From the NCBI GenBank assembly GCA_963583905.1, contig OY757309.1:131268977-131332976 (forward strand): a stretch of DNA of 64,000 nucleotides, written 5' to 3'. Position numbers and translations under genes: made by a program. Each line of letters opens with the position of its first letter. Position 1 is the stretch's first letter. This stretch comes from Stenurella melanura. Lineage: Eukaryota > Arthropoda > Insecta > Coleoptera > Cerambycidae. Below are positions 39,752 to 51,214 of the stretch, piece by piece. The notes under the pieces were generated by a model. It did not search any database. It was not told the DNA's origin and was given only the letters and a program-made list of their open reading frames with translations.

Positions 39752-40696
39752 TTAAGGATATTACACAATGAAAAAAATAAGAGATACGAAACAAGAAATA
39801 AAAAATAGCGATATCCGAAAAGCAAGAAACAATATGAACAGTTGAATTTTAAAATCGAATAAGCACTAATTTGTTGACATTGACATTCAGAAAAATAAAA
39901 GATTACTTTTTTGGAGTACCAGGAACCAATCAATTTCAGTTTTTCTTAATAATATTGGTTGTTTAAAGTATTTATATAAACCTACCAGACTAGCTCTGAT
40001 ACACAACAATGAAATAAGAAACAGGCGAGAGGCGACATGAAAAATAAGAAATAAGTTGCCATCCGATTGAATTTTTTCTTATTGCCAACCAATCACAAAT
40101 AAGCACCGCAATGTGATTGCCAAACATTGCTCAGCTGATATAGGTCTGGCACGTCGCTTCAGTGAACTCGACTACGTAGAGTTCACTGCTTCGCTTTGTT
40201 ATATGTATATGAGGACTTATAAGATGTAAAAGTTCGTAAAACGTTGGTACATTCATTCTTGTGTACCGAAAAAAAAAGGACAAGATCTTTTAGTTCTTGA
40301 AATAGTGTGGCAAAATCACCATATTCTTCACGTCGTGCCATTATAGGACGTACCCACCATCGCCTATTTCATTTCTCCATTCTCCACCGCAATTTCCATG
40401 CTGCATACAATGCTGTAGATGCTATTATTTGTACGGTGGTAAGAAAAAAGCAGAAGATGTTTTCCCTCCATTTTCAACGATATGGACACAGCAAAAAAAT
40501 TAATGATGCATTTATCAAAGGTTATGTTACGGCCTTTTAAACGTCAATTGATGTGGGCGGTCCAGAGTACCTTATCTGCCATCTGATTGATTAAAAAACA
40601 CTATCGCCCAGAGTATTGTGCACTGCATCTTGGAAATAGTATTTCTCATTTCATTTACTTTATTTCTTTTTTTTTTTCATTGTGTAATGTGCTTTA
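39752..40696 (-). mobile_element. PIF/Harbinger transposon, internally deleted
   Basis: TTA duplicated at 39752-39754 and 40694-40696. Ends AGGATATTACACAATG and the inverse of AGCACATTACACAATG. 939 bp. It contains the N-terminal part of a Harbinger transposase on the minus strand. The 3-bp TTA site, the ends and the coding remnant agree. Confidence 0.85.
40185..40440 (-). pseudogene. Harbinger (HARBI1-like) transposase N-terminus
   Basis: Minus-strand reading from about 40440: TTVQIIASTALYAAWK, then after a stop RRWWVRPIMARREEYGDFAT and LFQELKD. After a frame change in the T-run near 40270 come FFRYTRMNVPTFYELLHLIS and PHI. This is the typical R..WVRP..R...G....L..EL....F..F.RM....F..LL..I order of PIF/Harbinger transposases. 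The DDE catalytic part is lost near 40190, where a short palindrome (AGTGAACTC..GAGTTCACT) marks the break. Non-functional. Confidence 0.75.
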
Positions 40697-40749
40697 GTTT
40701 GCATGCAACACACTTTTGGGTGTTACTGGCATAGATCTTAAATTCTTTG

Positions 40750-40800
40750 TCTTAGAGTAGGAAAGATATATTATCTTTCCTAGTCTAAGGCATAGATAAA
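40750..40800. repeat. Short imperfect hairpin
   Basis: CTTAGAGTAGGAAAGATA followed by TATCTTTCCTAGTCTAAG, arms of about 18 bp. It lies just outside the second gypsy element and has no partner repeat that I can identify. Confidence 0.6.
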
Positions 40801-40866
40801 TGATGTTACTACTACCTACTGCGATTTATATGTGCTACTGCTATACTTACTGCTTATTGCTTACAG

Positions 40867-41050
40867 TGTTTAGTTATGAGGGAGGTTGCAATAATAAAAT
40901 GTATAAATTGTTAACATCTATATTACATGAAGAATCAAACACATTAAAACAACTTGCACGTTAGTACGAATAATGACATAATAATGACAACTCTGCATAT
41001 CTAAAATTACCATCTCAAAAGGTTAGGGTGCGTTCCGAATATACTGAACA
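40867..41050 (-). repeat. 3' LTR of the second gypsy element (184 bp)
   Basis: On the minus strand it starts TGTTCAGTATATTCGGAACG and ends with TCATAACTAAACA. It matches 50591-50774 along its whole length. Confidence 0.95.
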
Positions 41051-41067
41051 CCTTCCCCTTTTAAGAT

Positions 41068-42096
41068 TTACCAATTGAGTTTCTTGACTGGCTTGACAAC
41101 TCGTCCAAAGCGGGATCGGGTACACTTGTTGGTAGCTGACTCTGTATTTCTCTGGTCAGCCACTGTTGTCTCGTTATCATGTACAGGGACAAACAACTTT
41201 TGAATATCATTAAGAACATCGTTTGACATACTATTATCTAAAGCAAGATCTTTATCTTCAACTTGAATATCTTGCTCTTGTTGATTGAAATACAACTCGG
41301 GTTCCAATATTGTATCATTATAATCTGAATGTGTAACCGATAATTTCATTTGACTTGAATTACGTCTAACTATTCGATTGTTACTTTCTTTCCTTATCCA
41401 ATAAGATCTTGGTTCATTAGCTTTTTGTAAAACCACAGCTTTATACCAATATTTATCTTTACTGCTTTTAACTACTACTTTATCACCCTTTTTATACTCT
41501 ATTACAGTTTTCCTACTACGTTTATCATAATGTTTTTTCATTTTGTCTTTTTGTTCAGATAAATATTTATGAATGTGATTTTGTACTTTAGGTTCTAATT
41601 TATTATGTGTTATGGGTAATTGTGTCCTTAAGGTTCTACTCTGAAGAATTTGAGCTGGGGACGCGTCTAAATTAATTATTGGGCTATTATTATATTCGAG
41701 CAATGATTCCCTAAAGTCACTGTTTTCAGCAAGACTTTTTCGTAAAATTTGTTTTGAAATACTAACTGCCTTTTCCGATAATCCATTACTTTGATGATAG
41801 TGGGGTGTGCATGTAAATATGGTGATATCTTTATTTTTGTAGTAATTTCTACATTTTAATGACAAGAACGGTAAGTTATCGGCTATTATATACTGGGGGT
41901 ATCCAAACTTCGTAAAGACTCCTTGCATTTCATTTATGACACTTTCTGATGTTTTGTTCTTTAATGGGCATATCTCAATCCAATGAGAAAAATGGTCTAC
42001 TAATATTAAATAAGATTTTGATCCAAATTCTAAAATATCAGCGCCTATTTTGTTAAATCTAAGTTTTGGTGTTGACAGTGGTAAAAGAGGTTCTTT
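41068..42096 (-). pseudogene. Integrase core and C-terminus of the second gypsy element
   Basis: This is the 3' part of Pol after the large insertion. Reading starts KEPLLPLSTPKLRFNKIGAD, then the integrase core LILVDHFSHWIEICPL, IIADNLPF (second D), and HQSNGLSEKAVS with the NG..E signature of the third catalytic residue. The C-terminal part has KKGDKVVVKSSKDKYW and YWIRKESN. The stop is at 41068, next to the polypurine tract. Joined conceptually to 47364-48316 with one copy of the 2-bp TT/AA target removed, the frame is continuous (SNFKEPLL), which fixes the insertion site. Confidence 0.88.
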
Positions 42097-42317
42097 CCCT
42101 AATAGCACATGGACGTCCCGAAAACGTCCCAAGGACGTACTTACCGGACATGAAAACGTCCCGAGGACGTACTCTACCGACGTAAGACGTACCGAGGACG
42201 TTTGAGGGACGTTCCGTGTCAGCAAAACGGGGTGTCCCGAGGACGTCCCACCCAGGACGTATGTGGGACGAATGTAGGTCTAGAGAGGACGTCCTGAAAA
42301 CGTTGTTGGGACGTACT

Positions 42318-45300
42318 ATGCAAAACATATAGGTACACTGAGGGAAGTTTTTTGCAGTGACAGCCAAAAATCAAGCTACAGCAGCAAAAAACTCTATTTA
42401 AATAGGCGCCAGCCAAGAATTTTGTAAAGGCAGTAAAATTCATTTTGCTGAAGTTACTTTACTGCAATAGTAAAGTTACTTTATAAGATATTCTTCATTG
42501 CAGCCACCGAAAATAAGCTTTACTGTTATAGTAAAGTAATTTTATTGTAGCAAAGTGGAATATATCACTAAATATGCAAACTACCTAGCTAGGGCAGCAA
42601 CAGTTCTTTTTAATTCTGACAATAATTTTTACTACTATTTAATAGCTTTATTGCTATTGTAGTTGATCTCATTTTTGTTGTACCAAAAATATTTATTAGC
42701 TATCGCAAAATATTTGGCTATGATAGGATTAATTCTTTTCACTTGCAGCAACATTTTTTATTACCACTATGATTTTCCTGGTACTGTAGTTAATTCTTTT
42801 TTTTGCTGCAGCAAAGTTACTGATTGGATAGAGCAAGAACTTGGCTGCAGTAGTATTACTGATTATTATTTACAGCAAAAAGTTTCACTACCATTGCAAA
42901 ATTTTTTACTACCCTAGTAAATTTCTTTTTTATTGTGGCATATATTATTATTCTTTCTTAATTTAGTAAAAAATTAGCCTGCCTCAGAAAACATATTTGG
43001 TCACGTCAAAAAGTTTTAGATCAATAACAGTAGAATTAGAATAGAAAGGTCATTTTGCTACTATTAAAAAGATATCTGCTGTAGGAATAAACATTTTTTT
43101 TGCTAAAAAATAGACGAAGCCCAAAAAACTCTTTTGATGACATTTTTTGGATAGAAATATATTTAGTTTTATAAGGAAAATAATGTTGTTTATAAGTTAT
43201 TTACTTTTTATCAATTATTAATTAGTTTGTCATTGCCAGTTTATCGCATTATAACAAGCAATTTTTTTTATCAATGATATAATTTAAGAAAATATGAATT
43301 CGTTTAGAGTAATACACCATAGTGTATGATGGCATAAAATGCTTCTTTCCTCCAGAATAAATTCATGTGTTCATAATTTTTTTGCATATAATTATTATGA
43401 AAACTGGCATTATACCAAAATACTAACTGATTATAATGTAAATTGAACTTTATAACAAAACCATTTAAACCAATTTCAATCCAAGAAAATTTTATAAATA
43501 AATATTTTTGGGCCATGTGCGTCCCCACATGTAGTTTTCAGGAGAAATGTTTATTCCTAAAATACAACTTTACAAAATGCGCAATCTTATCTAATTAAAA
43601 AAAATCTGCTATTGGTGACCTTAAACTCTTAGACGCGACAAACTTCTGTGACAAACCAATGTTTTATAAGTATACACGTATACGAATTTTTCATTTGTAA
43701 TTTAATATTCGCTTGATAAGCATTGAAATTAAATGTTACATAATGACATAAAGATATATAGATACATCACTTTGCGGCTATATATGAAAAACATTATTTT
43801 TTAAGATTTTTTTTTTACACATAAGAGGAAACGAATAATAAATATTAAATTACCTAAACATGAAACTACAAGCAAAAAATTGGTATACCTTGGACTAACA
43901 AATGGTTAAGGATTTGGCTCAAAGAGACTAAAATCAATTAAAAATAAATAAACATTTATTTTCATAGATGATAAATTAACAGATTTTCTTTATAAGTAAA
44001 AAACATAAAACATATAAAACACTAAATTGTATTATTTGCCTAAAACAAAAACAAAATTAAAAAAAAGAATAAATAGACATTTATTTTGATACGTAATAAA
44101 TTAACAATCTTTCCCTAGGAGTAAAAAAATCACATTTATTTTGACATGTTTAAAAGTAAAATACATACAATGTAAAGAAAACACTAAATTGGTGAATGTC
44201 ATTCTGGTAATTCTACTGCCATCGGCCGTGGGTCAAAACAACGCATCTATTATTTTAGTACTTACTGTCAAAGTTCTTTAAAAACACTTCCATTCCCCCA
44301 TTCAACAACCATTTCTTTATACGTTTCTGTCATGGTGACATATATATCACTAGGTATATCCTATTACCTATGGTAAACTGAATTTAAATTAAGTTAATTT
44401 GAAATTCCACAGACAGAGCTGCTCCACGCACATGTGATGGGGAAAGCAGGTGAAGTTTTTTATGATAAACAAGAATAGCCTAGTTGCTTTGCTCTCGCTT
44501 GCTCCTATTGCCATACCTAAACAAACATTTTCCGAATCCGTACACACCGATAGAATCGACCCTGCGATTTAAGAAACCAAAAACAAAAAACGACTTGCCC
44601 AAAAGTCTCCTGTGATTTTTATTATAATGAAACACACCACACATAAAAATATAGTACATAATATTCAACCCGCACAAAGGCACAAGTATATAAACGCGAC
44701 ATTATTTACTTATTTACCAAGTGTATCGTTGAGGTCACAGCGTAGAATGACGTCGGGGCAGAGCCAATGAGAGGCAACCTGTGTGTTTTCCCCTGAATCC
44801 GGAGTTGACCGATTCAGTCCGATTGATGGTGTGGTGACGTAATTCAACACAAAACTTTGTAATTCCAACAAAGTTTTTATTTACCACAGTTAAATCTTTC
44901 TTTATATTGTCTTCTTTTTAATGGTAGCTAAATGCTCTAGTGCTCTAGTAAAGCAACTAATAAAAACTCTAAAGTACTTTTTAAGGGCTAATAGAAACAC
45001 TCAGTAAAGTTATTTATTCTAGTATAGTGAACAGATATTTCTAACCTAATTAAAATTATTGCTACTCTAGTTAAAAAACGCGTAGCAAATAATTTTTTGC
45101 TGTGGCTTTTCTCAGTGTACCTCCCCCTCCACCACTTTTAAGGTGTATTCACAGCAGAGGATATTTATGTTCCTTTTTGGGTTTTCTAACCACATGTATT
45201 TCTTTCCAAATAGAATCCAGTGATTGGATTCTATTTCGAAGGGAATAAATGTGGATAGAAAAGCCAAAAAGGAACATAAATATCCTCTGCTGTGAATACA

Positions 45301-45342
45301 CCTTAAAAGTGGTGGAGGGGGAGGTACCTATATGTTTTGCAT
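42318..45342. repeat. ~240-bp near-perfect palindrome, split by a later insertion
   Basis: Without the insertion 42336-45117 the unit reads ATGCAAAACATATAGGTACC..TCCCCCTCCACC.. and mirrors itself around about 45222, ending GGTACCTATATGTTTTGCAT at 45342. Arms are about 110 bp with few mismatches. The insertion sits in the left arm at a TA. Confidence 0.85.
42336..45117. mobile_element. 2.8-kb non-coding TIR element with TAGTAAA subterminal arrays
   Basis: Ends CACTGAGGGAAG and the inverse of CACTGAGAAAAG, flanked by TA (42334-42335 and 45118-45119). Degenerate palindromic units such as ACTGTTATAGTAAAGTAA and CTGCAGCAAAGTTACTG fill 42430-42920 and 44930-45080. The middle (42930-44900) is AT-rich without a transposase. 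TA target sites and CACTG ends suggest Tc1/mariner affinity, but this is an inference. Confidence 0.65.
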
Positions 45343-47210
45343 GACAATGACAATATATATAATTACCATGTATAGAAAAATTATTCAAATAGATTGATTT
45401 TAATACTTTGTATTTTTATTTATCTACACCAAATGACAAATGTATGCGAACATTTTATTTCTATTGTGCTATTGAAAAATAAGTTATGGCATTTGTATTT
45501 TTTTTAAATTAACTTCTTACTCTACAAATTCAAGTGTCAAGTGTCAAAAACACAATTTTTATGGGATTTAAAAGTTATATATTATAATACCTAGTACAGT
45601 AGAATATAGTTATATATATATACATTAAGTCATATTGAATATTATAAAAAATAAGCCAAGTGTGCAATAAAACGTAAGATAAATGTATATCTTACCTTCT
45701 CTTAACGTTTTGCACACGTCGTCTTTTTATAATTATCTTATTAGTTTATATTATTTTCTAATATTCTCTCTTTTTTGACACCCTCTCTGTTCTTTTTTTT
45801 GCCCTCTTCAATCACGATGCAATAGCCATTTTGGTGTCCTTCCAACACTTTGAAGCGTTAACGACTTTCAGCAGCCCCTGTGCAAATAAAAGAAAAATTA
45901 ACATTTCAGATGAAATCTTGGCAAAAACCATTAAAACTAATATATGCCATTTGATGGCAAGCTCATATTTAAAATAAATTGTTATAATTTTCTTGGTGTC
46001 CTATTAAAAAAAAAAAATCAGTTTAAATGTGAACATTTTTTTGTTTAACTGACTTTTGAATTTGAAAGGTTCCCTTGCTCATTTAAAAATTTTAAGAACA
46101 CCTCTTTCTATGAATGATCGATTCTACAAATAATACCAAGGACCACGAGAAGCAGAAATATATGTTGTGACTAATGCTACCAGATTAATATAAGTTAAAC
46201 GTTATATTTTTTGCCAATATTATTACAGAATTCAAGTAAAGAAAATGGCTATGGGTTAAGATGCATTAGGATTTACGGTTAGAAGCAGGTTTATTAGGTT
46301 GAACATTGATGATGTATAAAAGTTTTTGTACATACGTACAGCATAATTTCAGAAAAAATATAACAAATAGGGCATATAAGTTACAAATTTGTAAACTTTC
46401 CTTAAAAAGTACCTTTATTAGTTTTTTCCTTATATTAATTTACTGAAATCCCTAAATACACTTTACAAGTTTGTTGATGTTTTCTGGCAAATGTTTTTAT
46501 TACTCGATGTATCAAACCTTACCTATTAAAAGTTTCATCACCTCCACTTGTTCATCAGAGATGTCGAACCATATATAACACTTCGTTTAACACACTATAA
46601 GTAGGTACTTCTTTTCAATTTTTACTTCCCTCGCATACCGAAGGGAAGTATTGTATTTAATGTTTAACCAACAATCTTCTTTTAAGTGAATAAGTTCGCT
46701 CCATGTTAAACAACTAAAAACTACATACCCAGGTTCACAGGTGATCTCCCATAGAATTTTAACAGAGCCAAATAAGGTAGGTGGTGGTATAGTTATTATA
46801 ACCTACAAATAAGCAGCACCAAATTTATCTAGAATAAAATATCGATCTAAATACCTACATATTAATAAATCTATTAAATAGACTTACCTATTTTTGATAC
46901 TTTCTTTTGTAGCCGTTAAAAGTGACTATAGTGGCAGTGGGCAGAAAAATTAAAAATGCAACTAAAATGATGCAATGCAATAACCAAGGCTGCCAAATTG
47001 AATTTCCCATAGTTTGACAGCAACTGAAATGGACCATGAAATATGAAAATATTTTGTTATCAAAAGAAATTTTGTTAATAAAACTTTTTAAGGATTTTAA
47101 TTTCATTTTTACAGTTTTTAATTTCCTTTTTTCAATCATATCCTCATCTGCTCAAAAAAAACATCACTCCTAGAGGTTATTTCACAAACGTGTTTAGGTT
47201 TGTCTTGACT
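45343..47210. other. Non-coding interior of the 5.3-kb element
   Basis: No gene. It contains an inverted pair GTGTGCAATAAAACGT..ACGTTTTGCACAC (45669-45717) and a copy (46621-46660) of the head sequence TTACTTCCCTCGCATACCGA found at 777. Open frames such as 46888-47139 have no recognisable domain. Confidence 0.5.
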
Positions 47211-47363
47211 AAACTCTAGCAGGATGTCCTCAAAACGTTTCATTCAGAACGTTTTAGGGACGATGGCAAACGGACGTCCTTGGGACGTACCATATAAACC
47301 CGGGACGTTCAGACCAAACGAGGACCTAAGTGAACATCCTGGGGACGTTTGTTGTTATCAGGG

Positions 47364-48316
47364 TTGAAATTACTTGGCATATATTTTTCGCAAATTCTGC
47401 ATCGTTTTATGTAGGAAGTTAAGTCAGATGTTAAATTTGGCCAAAAAAATATTTTTCTTGCTTTATGTATAGTTTTATTAATACCAATGTGGCCCTTATG
47501 TAACAGTTTCATAATGCCATTTTGAAGCTTGTGGGGGATTACAATTTTATCTCCGAGAAAAACTAAACCAGCTTCAACATATATATCATTCTTTAAAACA
47601 TCATAAGGTTTACAATTTATCGGTATGCGATTAGATTTTGGCCAACCATTGTAATAATAATCGGTTATTTTCTTTAATACATCATCATTAGCCGTTTCTC
47701 TCCTAAATTCAAGTATCTTTTGGTCAGTCATAGGTAAATGTCTCGATATGGTGTGAACCATTTCGAACATTTCAAAATCACACGTATTAGCTTTAAGGCT
47801 AGCCCGTGATAACATATCAGCAAACTGAATATTTTTTCCAGAAACATAGTAGATATTAAGGTTATATTTTAATAATTTTATTCTTAGGCGTTGTAATCGT
47901 ATTGATCCAATTTTACAAATAGGTTTTTTCATAATAGCTATGATTGGTTTGTGATCGGTTTGTACGTCTACATCAGCCCGATAAATGAAATCATGAAATT
48001 TTTGTGTGCTAAAGTATATAGATAATAATTCTTTTTCAGTTTGACTGTAATTTACCTCATGATCATTCATAGTACGAAATGCACAGGCTACTAATTTTAG
48101 AATATTTTCATGTTTTTGAAACATACAACAACCTAGCGTGTTTTTTGATGCGTCACATTGTAATACTATTTTCTTAGTTGGGTCAAAGGGACTCAAAGCT
48201 GGAGATTTACTGACGATTTTCTTTAGATTGTCGAAACTTTGTTGATGTTTCGGGAGCCATTTCCACTCAACATCAGATTTTAACAATTCACATAAGGGAT
48301 TCATATATTCTGCCAT
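47364..48316 (-). pseudogene. RNase H and integrase zinc finger of the second gypsy element
   Basis: The frame begins MAEYMNPLCELLKSDVEWKW (end of the RT thumb), then RNase H with LQCDASKNTLGCC, EKELLSIYF and TDHKPI, and the tether YVSGKNIQFADMLSRA. The integrase finger is HKGHIGINKTIHKAR..CRICEKY (HHCC). It stops abruptly at the large insertion. It overlaps the upstream frame (48301-50475) out of phase: at 48300-48320 a short deletion has fused two tyrosine codons, so RT and RNase H are in different frames. Confidence 0.88.
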
Positions 48317-50475
48317 ATTTGGAACATAACATATTTAAAAGACCCTATTACCCTTTGTAGTTCTACTTCATTTTTTGGACATTCTAATTTACAAAGTGAT
48401 TCAACTCGGTCAGGATCTATTTGCATACCATTTTTTGAGAAAATTTGACCCATGAATTTAACCTGCTTTTCACGAAATTGAAATTTATCTTTATTAAATT
48501 TAGCATTTACCTTTCTGGCCCTTTCTAATATTTCATTTACTGCCCTATCATGTTCCTGCATCGTAGCACCAGCAACGATCATATCATCATGGCAAATTAT
48601 TACACCTTCAATGTCACCAAATATTTTTTCGATTTGTTCTTCAAATAGATCTTGTGAGTCTGACAACCCGTACGGTAGTACTACATACCTATAGATGCCA
48701 AAAAGAGTTGCAAAACAACATTTCCAGGATGACGCCTCATCTAACCTCAAATGATGATATCCTTCAGATAAATCGAATGCACTGAATATACTTTTACCAC
48801 TTAATTTCGAACATATTTCTTCAATACTTGGATTAATTCTCGGTTTACGTATAATATGTTTATTCAGATCCAACGGATCTAAACATAACCTAATGTTACC
48901 GTTTGATTTTTCTACTAATACAATTCTGTTAATACTTGCCCTGACATCAATTTTTTCAACAGGGACAATGGCTTTCCTTTTAATCAACCTGTCTAGTTCC
49001 TCTTTGAACGCATTACGAATCGCGAGGGGTATTTTAGTAGGAGGGTGGCTAACTGGCTCAAATTCCTCAGATGTAGTAATTTCACATTTACCTGGAAACA
49101 CACCTGAGCCTGAAAACACATCAATATTCCGTTTTATAAACACTTCTTTACTTATATTTGATTCATGTTTGTCAACATTTTCAATTCTTTTTACTAGATT
49201 TAAATGTAGACATGCCTGACCACCCAATAGAACCCGACTTGCACCTTCAACAATCACAAAATCTTCATATATACCCATATTTTTAAATTTACAATAAAGA
49301 TTTACAATTCCTATAGGTTTTGACAATGTACCTTCGAAAGCCTTTAACATATACTCAGAAGGTCTAACTCTAAATTGGTTATTTATTTTCTTAAAAATTT
49401 CAAACGGTATTACATTAACGTCAGCTCCGGTGTCAAGTTTTGTTTTAAATTTTTTACCTTCTATTTCTATTATCTCTTCCCACATACCCTTATGTTTACC
49501 TTTTAAATCTCTACAATTATAAACATTTCTATTGATATTTACACTTCCTATAAATATACTCTCATTTGAGCTGTCTAATTCTATGTTTTTAACATGCTTA
49601 ACTTTACAAGAATTTGAGAAATGATTCAATAGACCACACTTGTTACACTTTTTACCATATGCTGGGCATTCACGGGCTCCGTGTACCCTCTGGCACCTTC
49701 TACATTGAAATTTTTCCTTAGATCTATCATCACACTCTCGTTTCTTATAATGCTGACTGCTTTGATTTGATGTAAACTTATCATTATCTTCTGACCTTCG
49801 ATGCCGGTTCTGGTGTTTCGATATAAACTTATCACTACGAGTACTTACAGATTTCTTGCCGTACTTCCTTACTTCATTTATCCTTAATTCACTGCTCATT
49901 CCTTGTTCAAATTGTTGGTTTTGGCTCTTGCTTTGCTCACTTGTTCTGCAATGTTGTATAGCTTTTTCCACAGTTAGATTATTAACACGAAGTAAGGCTT
50001 CCCTTGTAGTTGGATCACGTATCCCCATCACAATTTTGTCACGTAATGCCTTGTCTTCAACACTTTCGTTAGGGTCGACTACATTATAGTTGCATGACTT
50101 TATCAAATGCTTACAGTCGGTTAGAAAATGCTCGAAGCTCTCACCTTCCTTTTGTGTTCGTTTTAAAAAGTTGTAGCGCTCAAAACATTCGTTAACTCTT
50201 GGGTTAACATACTTATCGACCATTCCCATCATATAATCATACTTTTCTACTTGATCAGCGGGTATTTTAAATGTGGACATAATTCTTGCTGCTTCTGTAC
50301 CAATGATATTTCGAAGAATTGACAATTTAATCTTATCGTGTGCCTCGTGCTGGCCCGTTGCTACCAGGTAGTCTTCGAAGGCAATTTTCCGAAATTTCCA
50401 TTCAGTTGCCGCATTTTGGCCTTGTAAATCAAAATCAGGGGGTAACTTGACAGACCCTAGGCTTAAATTTGCCAT
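48301..50475 (-). CDS. Gag-protease-RT polyprotein of the second gypsy element (truncated by frameshift)
   Basis: First ATG at 50475 (MANLSLGSVKLPPDFDLQG..); the longer open frame upstream has no ATG. Gag region ~1-300 with YNFLKRTQKEGESFEHFL and two zinc knuckles, CRRCQRVHGARECP and CNKCGLLNHFSNSC (the second is canonical CX2CX4HX4C). Protease with KLDTGADVNVIP. RT with NRIVLVEKSNGNIRLCLDPLDL, AFDLSEGYHHLRLDE and IICHDDMIV, where the usual Y before the catalytic DD box is changed. Gag and Pol share one frame with no shift, as in Mag-type elements. The frame is lost at 48301 by a small deletion, so RNase H and integrase are not made from this frame. Confidence 0.9.
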   Translation of the reverse strand: MANLSLGSVKLPPDFDLQGQNAATEWKFRKIAFEDYLVATGQHEAHDKIKLSILRNIIGTEAARIMSTFKIPADQVEKYDYMMGMVDKYVNPRVNECFERYNFLKRTQKEGESFEHFLTDCKHLIKSCNYNVVDPNESVEDKALRDKIVMGIRDPTTREALLRVNNLTVEKAIQHCRTSEQSKSQNQQFEQGMSSELRINEVRKYGKKSVSTRSDKFISKHQNRHRRSEDNDKFTSNQSSQHYKKRECDDRSKEKFQCRRCQRVHGARECPAYGKKCNKCGLLNHFSNSCKVKHVKNIELDSSNESIFIGSVNINRNVYNCRDLKGKHKGMWEEIIEIEGKKFKTKLDTGADVNVIPFEIFKKINNQFRVRPSEYMLKAFEGTLSKPIGIVNLYCKFKNMGIYEDFVIVEGASRVLLGGQACLHLNLVKRIENVDKHESNISKEVFIKRNIDVFSGSGVFPGKCEITTSEEFEPVSHPPTKIPLAIRNAFKEELDRLIKRKAIVPVEKIDVRASINRIVLVEKSNGNIRLCLDPLDLNKHIIRKPRINPSIEEICSKLSGKSIFSAFDLSEGYHHLRLDEASSWKCCFATLFGIYRYVVLPYGLSDSQDLFEEQIEKIFGDIEGVIICHDDMIVAGATMQEHDRAVNEILERARKVNAKFNKDKFQFREKQVKFMGQIFSKNGMQIDPDRVESLCKLECPKNEVELQRVIGSFKYVMFQIWQNI

Positions 50476-50590
50476 TATATGTACACTTAAATTTTGTGAA
50501 CACGTGCTTAACCTCACAAAATTACCCTGGTATATTTCAGTGTCCAAGCATTCCTCCTCGTAACTATTAATTAATATTGTCGCAGCGCCA

Positions 50591-50774
50591 TGTTTAGTTA
50601 TGAGGGAGGTTGCAATAATAAAATGTATAAATTGTTAACATCTATATTACATGAAGAATCAAACACATTAAAACAACTTGCACGTTAGTACGAATAATGA
50701 CATAATAATGACAACTCTGCATATCTAAAATTACCATCTCAAAAGGTTAGGGTGCGTTCCGAATATACTGAACA
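50591..50774 (-). repeat. 5' LTR of the second gypsy element (184 bp)
   Basis: Same sequence as 40867-41050. The plus-strand reading starts TGTTTAGTTATGAGGGAGG and ends ATATACTGAACA. TACAG follows directly, the target duplication. Confidence 0.95.
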
Positions 50775-51214
50775 TACAGTGCCAATATAACTCTTTAATC
50801 TATGTTACAGTGCTTATACCCCGAGAGTTAGTGTCACAGAAATTTGTACTATTTGTAAATGGACAGAATATGTCTTAATAGGTTGTCGATGATCCATTGA
50901 ATACCCGTCCACCAGTCTGCCGGGCTGGGAGCGCTGCGTTTGGTGGTGAAAGGCGGTTTAGTCGATGACCTGACAGCGGTACTGTTACAAATGTCAAAAA
51001 ACTCGTTTTTGATTATCTTGTGCCGAGCCGAATTTCCGGCTTTGCCGTCGCAATTTACGACACCGACAAAATACCAATGTTTCTTTTTCCGTAGAGATAT
51101 CACACGATCCTCCACCCGACGTATTTATTTAGTTCTTAACGTTTCAAAAATTGATGTTTTTGAAGTTTTGCCTTCTCCGAGATTATATTCAAATTTTAAG
51201 TTTGGGATCCGCCG

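Larger units (their letters stand above)
42097..47363. mobile_element. 5.3-kb non-coding TIR element with GGACGT-rich ends
   Basis: Ends CCCTAATAGCACATGGACGTCC and the inverse of CCCTGATAACAACAAACGTCCC. The target duplication is TT (AA on the minus strand), shown by restoration of the interrupted integrase frame. The first ~230 bp and last ~150 bp are crowded with (G)GGACGT / ACGTCC motifs in both orientations. No transposase is present. It hosts a palindrome (42318-45342) split by a further element (42336-45117). I could not assign a superfamily. Confidence 0.75.
40862..50779 (-). mobile_element. Second Ty3/gypsy element (Mag/K02A2.6-like), interrupted
   Basis: The element is 40867-50774, minus strand, with 5-bp target duplication TACAG (40862-40866 and 50775-50779). 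LTRs are 184 bp and appear identical. The putative primer-binding site begins TGGCGCTGCG at 50590, and the polypurine tract AAAAGGGGAAGG is at 41062-41051. Gag-Pol is one frame, broken by a small deletion near 48310 and by a 5267-bp insertion (42097-47363) within the integrase. Identical LTRs beside two disabling lesions suggest recent mobilisation followed by rapid damage, or movement in trans. Confidence 0.92.
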
